A stretch of 64,000 nucleotides of DNA from Advenella sp048381675 (GTDB taxonomy: Bacteria > Pseudomonadota > Gammaproteobacteria > Burkholderiales > Burkholderiaceae_B). The translations under genes were made by a program, and so were the position numbers. Each line of letters starts with the position of its first letter. The stretch's first letter is position 1. The stretch spans positions 186,001-250,000 of the forward strand of contig NZ_JBLWIS010000004.1 of assembly GCF_048381675.1 (NCBI RefSeq), read 5' to 3'. Positions 58,066-64,000 of the stretch are shown here, in pieces. The notes below the pieces were generated by a model, which saw only the letters and a program-made list of their open reading frames with translations, was not told the DNA's origin and did not search any database.

Positions 58066-59163
58066 ATGATCCAAACCCCGTATTACCTGATTGACAAATC
58101 AGCCCTCTTGAAAAATCTGCAAGTCATCGACTACATCCGGAAAAATTCCGGTGCCAAGGTGCTACTGGCTTTAAAATGCTTTGCCACCTGGTCAGTATTC
58201 GATTTTATGAAACCGTACATGGACGGTACGACCTCGTCCTCCCTGTATGAAGTCAAGCTGGGCTACCAGAAGTTTGGCGGTGAAACCCACGCTTACAGCG
58301 TTGCCTTTGCCGATCACGAAATAAAAGAAGTCATCGCCAATAGCGACAAAATCATCTTCAACTCCATCCAGCAGTTTGAGCGCTTTGAAGCCCTGGCAGA
58401 AAACAAGCCTAAGGGCCTGCGCCTGAATCCCGGTATCAGCAGCGCTTCGTTTGACCTGGCCGACCCGGCCCGCCAGTTCAGCCGTCTGGGAGAAGGCAAT
58501 CCAGAACGCATCCTTTCCATTATTGATCGCCTTGATGGTGTCATGATTCACAACAACTGTGAAAACAGCGAGTTCGCCCGTTTTGATGACCTGCTTACCC
58601 AGGTTGAAGAACGCTATGGTGAGATCTTGCATCGCCTGAAATGGGTCAGCCTGGGCGGAGGCATCAGCTTTACCGAACCGGGCTATCCGGTAGATGCTTT
58701 CTGCGAACGCCTGCGCCGCTTTGCGCAAACCTACGGCGTGCAGGTTTACCTTGAGCCGGGCGAGGCCACTGTGCGCCATACCACCACACTGGAAGTGACC
58801 GTGCTGGATACTGGTTTTAACGGTAAAAACCTGGCCGTGGTAGACAGTTCAACCGAAGCCCATATGCTGGATCTGCTTATTTATCGTGAAACGGCACCGG
58901 TCGGGAATAAAACCGGGGCACATCGCTACCAGATCTGCGGTAAAACCTGCCTGGCCGGAGACATTTTCGGTGAAGGCAATTTTGATGCGCCTTTGCAAAT
59001 TGGCGATCGCCTGTCTATTGGTGATGCCGGTGGCTACACCATGGTCAAAAAGAACTGGTTCAACGGCATCCATATGCCATCCATTGCCATCAAAGAGCCT
59101 GATGGCAGCACTCGCCTGGTACGCGAATTTATCTATGACGACTATGTCGGCAGCCTGTCTTGA
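58066..59163 (+). CDS. nspC: Carboxynorspermidine/carboxyspermidine decarboxylase
   Basis: PLP enzyme decarboxylating carboxynorspermidine or carboxyspermidine to (nor)spermidine, 365 aa, family length. IQTPYYLIDKSALLKNLQVID is the NspC start, and the PLP lysine K37 lies in LLALKCFATWSVF. MDGTTSSSLYEVKLG, MIHNNCENSEFA, LGGGISFTEPGYPVD and EPGEATVRHTTTLEVTVLD are characteristic. A GD-GGY block near the C-terminus closes the active site. The start is 20 nt after the XRE regulator; the next gene encodes the matching synthase. Confidence 0.94.
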   Translation: MIQTPYYLIDKSALLKNLQVIDYIRKNSGAKVLLALKCFATWSVFDFMKPYMDGTTSSSLYEVKLGYQKFGGETHAYSVAFADHEIKEVIANSDKIIFNSIQQFERFEALAENKPKGLRLNPGISSASFDLADPARQFSRLGEGNPERILSIIDRLDGVMIHNNCENSEFARFDDLLTQVEERYGEILHRLKWVSLGGGISFTEPGYPVDAFCERLRRFAQTYGVQVYLEPGEATVRHTTTLEVTVLDTGFNGKNLAVVDSSTEAHMLDLLIYRETAPVGNKTGAHRYQICGKTCLAGDIFGEGNFDAPLQIGDRLSIGDAGGYTMVKKNWFNGIHMPSIAIKEPDGSTRLVREFIYDDYVGSLS

Positions 59164-59201
59164 TTAATATTTTAAAAATTGAAGAAAGGGGTAAAAAACC
59201 A

Positions 59202-60488
59202 ATGAAACGCAATGTCCTTATTATCGGTGCCGGTGGCGTCGCTCATGTAACGGCGCACAAATGTGCCCAGAACAATAAACTGCTTGGTGATATCAATATC
59301 GCTTCGCGTACTGTTGCCAAATGCGAAGCCATTATTGACTCCATCAAGGAAAAGGGTAACCTGCAAAGCCCGGGTGTGCTGCGTGCGCATCAACTTGATG
59401 CCTATGATATTGAAGCGACCAAGGCACTTATCCGTTCTACCAGTAGCCAAATTGTGATTAATGTGGGTTCGCCTTTTCTTAATATGTCGGTACTTGAAGC
59501 CTGCATTGGCACCGGCGCCGCTTATCTGGATACGGCCATTCATGAGGATCCCAACAAGGTTTGCGAGACGCCTCCCTGGTATGCTAACTATGAATGGAAA
59601 CGTAGCCAGGCTTGTAAAGATGCCGGTGTAACTGCCGTTTTAGGTGTTGGTTTTGACCCTGGTGTGGTGAATGCTTACGCTCGTTTCGCCTACGACAACT
59701 ACTTCGACAAGGTTGAATCGATTGATATTATTGATATCAATGCGGGCAGTCATGGCCGTTATTTTGCCACCAACTTTGATCCCGAGATCAATTTTCGCGA
59801 GTTTACCGCTACCGTCTGGTCCTGGGAAAACAGCCAGTGGAAAGCCAATAAAATGTTCGAGCATGGTAAAGAATGGGACATGCCGGTGACTGGCAAAAGC
59901 ATAGCTTATTTAACCGGGCACGATGAGCTGCACTCCCTGTCGCGTTTCCTGGATGTGCCCAATATCCGGTTCTGGATGGGTTTTGGTGAGCACTATATCA
60001 ATGTCTTCAACGTATTAAAGAACCTGGGCCTGCTTTCTGAAAAACCCGTACGTACCGCCCGTGGCCAGGAAATCGTGCCGCTGGAGGTTGTTAAGGCGGT
60101 ATTGCCTGACCCGGCTTCACTGGCTGCTGGCTATACCGGTAAAACCTGCATTGGCGACCTGGTAAAAGGCACTAAAGACGGCCAGCAAAAAGAAGTCATG
60201 ATCTACAACACCTGTGATCATGAAGCGTGTTACGCCGAAGTAGGCAGCCAGGCGATTTCCTATACTGCTGGTGTGCCCGCGGTTGCTGCTGCCATCTTGA
60301 TTGCCAAAGGCACCTGGGATGCCAAACGCATGGTCAACGTAGAAGAACAGGACCCGGCTCCGTTCATTGCGCTCATGAACAATATGGGCCTGGTAACCCG
60401 CATTAAAGATGAACAGGGCGATCGTATCCTGCACCCCATCCAGGAATTGGCCAGCCGCGAACCAGAAAAAATGTTTGGGACAGCCTAA
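59202..60488 (+). CDS. Carboxynorspermidine/carboxyspermidine synthase (saccharopine dehydrogenase family)
   Basis: NADPH-dependent reductive condensation of aspartate semialdehyde with putrescine or diaminopropane, 428 aa. Rossmann motif GAGGVAHVTAHKCAQNN at 9-25 and GVGFDPGVVNAYARFA, DINAGSHGRYFATNFDPEINFREFTATVWSWE and MIYNTCDHEACYAEVGSQAISYTAGVPAVAAA are diagnostic of the CANSDH branch. With NspC it forms the alternative, SAM-decarboxylase-independent route to spermidine. GAAAGGGG precedes the ATG. Confidence 0.94.
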   Translation: MKRNVLIIGAGGVAHVTAHKCAQNNKLLGDINIASRTVAKCEAIIDSIKEKGNLQSPGVLRAHQLDAYDIEATKALIRSTSSQIVINVGSPFLNMSVLEACIGTGAAYLDTAIHEDPNKVCETPPWYANYEWKRSQACKDAGVTAVLGVGFDPGVVNAYARFAYDNYFDKVESIDIIDINAGSHGRYFATNFDPEINFREFTATVWSWENSQWKANKMFEHGKEWDMPVTGKSIAYLTGHDELHSLSRFLDVPNIRFWMGFGEHYINVFNVLKNLGLLSEKPVRTARGQEIVPLEVVKAVLPDPASLAAGYTGKTCIGDLVKGTKDGQQKEVMIYNTCDHEACYAEVGSQAISYTAGVPAVAAAILIAKGTWDAKRMVNVEEQDPAPFIALMNNMGLVTRIKDEQGDRILHPIQELASREPEKMFGTA

Positions 60489-60601
60489 GGCGTTTGCAGT
60501 GCCATTGCAATAAATTCTGCCTTGGTTACCCGCTTGGCGGCTTTGTTATATATTTGCCACCCCTGTGCGCTGCCGGGGATGGCAAAATATTTTGTGCTCA
60601 T
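60485..60601 (-). CDS. Possible 38-aa conserved-looking small protein
   Basis: ATG 60601 opens MSTKYFAIPGSAQGWQIYNKAAKRVTKAEF..., ending 3 nt inside the synthase gene's stop. GAAGAATAC precedes the start at a workable distance. The sequence looks like real protein rather than random translation, but it lies antisense in the short gap before the ferritin-like gene. Family not recognised; it could also be chance. Confidence 0.35.
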   Translation of the reverse strand: MSTKYFAIPGSAQGWQIYNKAAKRVTKAEFIAMALQTP

Positions 60602-60655
60602 GTATTCTTCAAGAATAAGAAAAGAATAAAAAACGCACTTTCCGGAGAACAGGCA

Positions 60656-61519
60656 ATGCAAAAGCAAGCGCACCCAGCAATGTCATGGAGTCTGGACAAT
60701 GTTCCCTATCATGACATAGATATCACGGCGGTCCGGTCAAGAGAAGACCTGTTTTATCTGGTAGCGGGTGCTTCGTTTATTGAAATTGCCGCCGACCTGT
60801 ATACCGATAACCTGATTGAATATTTCAATGACCAGCCCGAGATCATGCAATGGCTGGTGGATTACTGGAAATTTGAAGAAACCCGCCACGGTCATGTACT
60901 GCGCGATTACACCAAACACGTATGGCCTGAATTTGACTGGGATAGGGCTTATGCTTCTTTTTATGCCGATTATTCGGTGCAATGTACCCAAGAGGCACTT
61001 GAGCCTAGCCGTTGCCTGGAAATGGCTGCCCGTTGTGTGGTGGAAACCGGTACGGCCACGTTTTACCAGGCGTTGTCAGGCCAGGCCAATGAGCCGGTAT
61101 TGGCTCATATGGCTAGCCTGATCCGGGCCGATGAAATCAGTCACTACAAACATTTTTACCAATATTTCAGACTTTACCGTACGCTTGACCCCACCAGTCG
61201 CTTGAAAATATTCCGTGCCATTGCCCGCCGCGTGATGGAAGCCCGTAACAGTGATGCTGAAACAGCCCTGTGGCATGTGTACATGGTGCAGCGCAATGTT
61301 GATGTCAACAGTGACAAAACCGAATTCAAGAAAATGTGTGCCCAATTCAGCCAGCAGTTCCGGCAGTATTATCCCTTGGGCATGGCGGCAAAAATGCTTA
61401 TGCGACCACTGGATTTACCCAAGGCGGTAAGCCGGGTTGTAGAAGGGCCTTTGGTTAAAGTGGCCGAGCGGGTGATTGGCAAAAAAACGTCAGCAAAACC
61501 TGAAAAGCAGGCTCATTAA
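60656..61519 (+). CDS. Ferritin-like di-iron protein (two ExxH motifs)
   Basis: A 287-aa helical protein with the class II di-iron pattern: E43 in FIEIAADLY, E75-T-R-H78, E130 in CVVETGTATFYQ and E160-I-S-H163. This ligand set is that of ribonucleotide reductase R2, acyl-ACP desaturases and related oxygenases. GGAG eight nt upstream supports ATG 60656. It may be a desaturase, an oxygenase or an aldehyde-oxidising enzyme; substrate unknown. The C-terminus is basic (KKTSAKPEKQAH). Its place behind the spermidine genes, 167 bp away, suggests but does not prove a link. Confidence 0.78.
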   Translation: MQKQAHPAMSWSLDNVPYHDIDITAVRSREDLFYLVAGASFIEIAADLYTDNLIEYFNDQPEIMQWLVDYWKFEETRHGHVLRDYTKHVWPEFDWDRAYASFYADYSVQCTQEALEPSRCLEMAARCVVETGTATFYQALSGQANEPVLAHMASLIRADEISHYKHFYQYFRLYRTLDPTSRLKIFRAIARRVMEARNSDAETALWHVYMVQRNVDVNSDKTEFKKMCAQFSQQFRQYYPLGMAAKMLMRPLDLPKAVSRVVEGPLVKVAERVIGKKTSAKPEKQAH

Positions 61520-61810
61520 TGCCTTGTGGGTAGATGCAAGGATTTTTTCGATAAGAAAATATAACACATTGATTTTATGGAAAGTAAGTTCATGCATTTT
61601 TCTTGTTTAGCCCACTTGTACAGATGAAAAAATCACTTTACTATGTGCCTTATATGAGTAAAAAAACAAGATAAGTAATAGTAAAGTAAAACAGGTAAAG
61701 TAAAAAAATTTACTCGCAATCAGCATGAATCGGCCACTGCTTTTCAAGGGTAGTGTTTGCTGCTTGCCATGCATTCTCAAGTTCTAACAAACTTTTAGGG
61801 TGAGCAAGCA
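61520..61810. other. AT-rich intergenic region with GTAAAGTAAAA direct repeats
   Basis: Very A/T-rich spacer. GTAAAGTAAAA occurs twice near 61680-61709 (TAGTAAAGTAAAACAGGTAAAGTAAAAAAA), giving a tandem direct repeat. No gene; likely promoter region of the TPR gene. Confidence 0.4.
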
Positions 61811-63148
61811 ATGATGACAGATTTACAAGGCAACCGTCTTGCCCAGGCAAGTGCTGAAGCTGTAGATTATTACGACCAGGCGGTGGCCGCTTTCAATATT
61901 TATACTGGCGATCCCTTCAGCCTGGTTAACCAGGCCATAGAAGTTTCACCAGGCTTTGCCATGGCACATATCTTCAAGGCTTATATGTTGGCCGTGGCTA
62001 CCGAGCCGGTCATGAACGGATATGCCAAAGACACGTTACGACACCTCAGAAGCATGCATTTAAGTGACCGTGAGGCCTCGCATTTGGGCGCATTGGAGCT
62101 AATGCTACAGGGAGAGTGGACTGCTGCCGCCTTGGCGTTGGATATTCACAATTGTCATTATCCGTTGGATATCCTCGCTTTGCAGGCGGGTCATTTGATA
62201 GATTTATACCGGGCTAATGCACGTAACCTGCGTGACCGCTTGGCACGTGTATTACCCTATTGGTCAAATAATGTGCCCGGGTATTCCATATTGCTTGGCA
62301 TGTATGCTTTTGGGCTGGAGGAAACCGGCGATTACGACAGGGCCGAAGAAACCGGTCGCAAAGCCACGGAACTGCAACCGCGCGACTGCTGGGCACACCA
62401 TGCCGTTGCGCACGTTTTGGAAATGCAGGGGCGTGTACTTGAAGGCGTGAAATGGATGACAGCCCGTGAGTCATACTGGTCTGAAGAAGACAACTTCTTT
62501 AAGGTACATAACTGGTGGCACCAGGCGCTTTATTACCAGGAGCTGGGGCAGATAGATGTGGTCCTTAGCATTTACGACAATCATATCCACCATGTCAATA
62601 GCACCGTGGCCTTCGAGTTGGTTGATGCATCGTCCATGCTATGGCGCCTCAATCTGGCGGGCGTTTATGTGGGCGATCGCTGGGATGTATTGGCCGACCG
62701 CTGGCAGGCCCACGCTGACGGGTCTTCCTACACCTTCAATGATTGGCACGCCATCATGGCTTATCTTGGGGCCGGGCGGGATCTTGATGTTGAAAAAAAC
62801 CTGAAGGATTGCAAAAACATCAAGCCGGGCAGAAAGTCGGAAATGCAGCAATGGACTAAACAAGTTACCTTGCCCTTGATGGAAGGATTTATTGCTTTCT
62901 GGCGTAAAGATTATCAAACTGCGATTGAGCAGCTGTATGGAACAAGATTTATTGCCAACCGTTTTGGGGGGAGCCATTCCCAACGCGACATTATAGACCT
63001 GACCCTGCTAGAGGCAACCATTCGCGCTGGTCAGACTGAACTGGCACAAGCGCTTGTTAATGAACGCCTGGCGCTGAAACCAAATAGTCGGCTTAACCGG
63101 GGATTTTTGGAGCGAAGCAAAGGTAAGGCAGTTTCCGGGTTTCATTAG
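61811..63148 (+). CDS. Tetratricopeptide repeat protein (TTC38 family)
   Basis: A 445-aa soluble protein with TPR-like helix pairs across its length; TTC38-type repeats are seen in SLVNQAIEVSPGFAMAHIFKAYML, YDRAEETGRKATELQPRDCWAHHAVAHVLEMQGR and DYQTAIEQLYGTRFIANRFGGSHSQRDII. The HHAVAHVLEMQGR and NWWHQALYYQELGQ blocks match the TTC38 family, present in proteobacteria and animals but of unknown function. The ATG at 61811 has GGTGAGCAAGC upstream; the second codon is also ATG. Confidence 0.85.
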   Translation: MMTDLQGNRLAQASAEAVDYYDQAVAAFNIYTGDPFSLVNQAIEVSPGFAMAHIFKAYMLAVATEPVMNGYAKDTLRHLRSMHLSDREASHLGALELMLQGEWTAAALALDIHNCHYPLDILALQAGHLIDLYRANARNLRDRLARVLPYWSNNVPGYSILLGMYAFGLEETGDYDRAEETGRKATELQPRDCWAHHAVAHVLEMQGRVLEGVKWMTARESYWSEEDNFFKVHNWWHQALYYQELGQIDVVLSIYDNHIHHVNSTVAFELVDASSMLWRLNLAGVYVGDRWDVLADRWQAHADGSSYTFNDWHAIMAYLGAGRDLDVEKNLKDCKNIKPGRKSEMQQWTKQVTLPLMEGFIAFWRKDYQTAIEQLYGTRFIANRFGGSHSQRDIIDLTLLEATIRAGQTELAQALVNERLALKPNSRLNRGFLERSKGKAVSGFH

Positions 63149-63159
63149 TGGCAAAGCGT

Positions 63160-63297
63160 GGGAGTCAAACAACCACCCCGTCAGGCTGCGCCTGCCACCC
63201 CTCCACGGAGGGGAATTTTCCTGCTTCGTGGACGTGTCAGTGTTACACATTCCCCTCCGTGGAGGGGTGGCGCGTAGCGCCGGGGTGGTTCACTCCC
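63160..63297. repeat. Nested REP/BIME-like inverted repeat
   Basis: Two arms: 63171-63180 pairs with 63281-63290 (10 of 10), and 63195-63216 pairs with 63249-63270 (22 of 22 bp). GGGAGT (63160-63165) and ACTCCC (63292-63297) extend the outside. Each inner arm is itself a palindrome (CCCCTCC-AC-GGAGGGG). Sits between the TPR gene and the convergent amidohydrolase gene, as interspersed repeat elements do. Confidence 0.85.
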
Positions 63298-63356
63298 GCA
63301 TGGAAATGCCTAGTGCCCATACTCCGCATGGAATGCATACGCATAATAAATACCCA

Positions 63357-64000
63357 CTACCGCAGGTAACCTTCAGTCAACGCAACCCAATAAGCGGCAC
63401 CAATTGGCAGTATTTTCTGGTTAAAGTAATATTCAGGGTGGTGCACCATCTTGCCAGGGCCGTTGCCCAGAAAACAATAGGTGCCTTTCTTTTTCTGCAG
63501 CATGAAGGCAAAGTCTTCTGAGGCCAGAAAAGAGGGTCCGGGATAAATGACCTTATCTTCGCCAAAGGTGGCGCGTGCAATTTGCACCGCCTTTTCTGTT
63601 TCTTCGGGATCATTGACGAGTACGGCGCCAGGTACCCCTTCGCGGATGTCAGAGGTGCAGCCAAACGACTGCGCCTGATGCGTAACGATACGGCGGATAT
63701 TGCCCAGTACCATTTCGCGATCTTCCGGGGTGGTGGTGCGCACGGAAAGGCGCAGGATGGCATTGTTGGCCACCACATTGCCGGCATTGCCTGCCAAAAA
63801 AGCACCAATGGTAACCACGGCACGATGCGCTGGCGCCACATTGCGCGACACGATACTCTGGATTGCCATCACAATGGATGAACCAGCAACTACCGGGTCA
63901 ATGGTCAATTCGGGAATGCCGCCATGCCCGCCTTTTCCGGTAATATTCACTTCCCAGTTGTCAACCGATGCCATCATCTGGCCCGGGTTGAAGTAAAACT
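63357..64000 (-). CDS. M20-family amidohydrolase/peptidase, N-terminus cut by window edge
   Basis: C-terminal 214 residues of an M20D-type amidohydrolase (hippurate hydrolase or N-acyl-amino-acid amidase like). The stretch opens ...FYFNPGQMMASVDNWEVNITGKGGHGG, the dimerisation-domain entry, then APAHRAVVTIGAFLAGNAGNVV, EGVPGAVLVND, SFLASEDFAFMLQKKKGTYCFLGNG and VHHPEYYFNQKILPIG with the metal-ligand histidine. Frame is open to the window end, so the start lies outside. Stop at 63357 (TAG). Substrate undetermined. Confidence 0.88.
   Translation of the reverse strand, partial: FYFNPGQMMASVDNWEVNITGKGGHGGIPELTIDPVVAGSSIVMAIQSIVSRNVAPAHRAVVTIGAFLAGNAGNVVANNAILRLSVRTTTPEDREMVLGNIRRIVTHQAQSFGCTSDIREGVPGAVLVNDPEETEKAVQIARATFGEDKVIYPGPSFLASEDFAFMLQKKKGTYCFLGNGPGKMVHHPEYYFNQKILPIGAAYWVALTEGYLR

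Noticed and set aside
63160..63297. CRISPR array or insertion-sequence end
   Set aside because: Only one inverted pair, no regularly spaced direct repeats, no transposase and no target duplication seen.

Overview
The window looks like chromosomal DNA of a betaproteobacterium of the order Burkholderiales, most likely close to the Alcaligenaceae. The pointers are an orphan Bug/TctC-type binding protein, PntAB, malate synthase G, an Smg (DUF494) protein, liv-type transporters and roughly 50% GC judged by eye. It holds about 59 protein genes (two cut by the window edges) and one tRNA-Thr(CGT). I see no rRNA, CRISPR array, insertion sequence or prophage.

Layout: 1-5331, a peptide ABC transporter operon on the minus strand in the order oppF-B-C-D-A. 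5414-9790, an MdfA-like efflux pump divergent from pntAB. 9965-12234, a pseudouridine synthase convergent with a secreted NAGPA-type protein and a PepSY-like membrane protein. 12407-17410, malate synthase G, a short UvrD-like helicase and ferredoxin-NADP reductase. 17634-22302, a branched-chain-amino-acid-type ABC transporter with a fused LivH-LivM permease.

22311-31992 is the most notable region. A MerR-type regulator carries both cobalamin motifs of the CarH/LitR photoreceptors (W-x9-EH and ExHxxG) and is coupled to a photolyase. Divergent from it is an eight-gene lipid-modification operon: FAD oxidoreductase, DUF1365, cyclopropane-fatty-acid synthase family, chalcone-isomerase-like, MFS, DUF3833 lipoprotein, SDR and SnoaL. 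TTGTAT motifs crowd the shared promoter region. This reads as a B12-dependent, light-switched stress and lipid-remodelling module.

32052-46586 holds a YegP-like protein, a nucleoside deoxyribosyltransferase, a SET-domain methyltransferase with panB, an acetolactate synthase large subunit without its small subunit, a Tat-exported type II sulfide:quinone oxidoreductase with a DUF5368 partner, hemN, topB with a histone-H1-like tail, and a large DUF2157/GDYXXLXY membrane protein. 46769-51046 is a tricarballylate-type catabolic locus (tctC-like binding protein, FCD-GntR regulator, tcuAB). 51043-57386 holds gluQ, smg, an acetylornithine-type aminotransferase, tRNA-Thr, a DJ-1/PfpI protein, an exported beta-carbonic anhydrase and a DUF924 protein. 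57710-61519 is a polyamine locus (XRE regulator, nspC, carboxynorspermidine synthase) followed by a di-iron ferritin-like enzyme. The window ends with a TPR protein, a long nested inverted repeat and a truncated M20 amidohydrolase.
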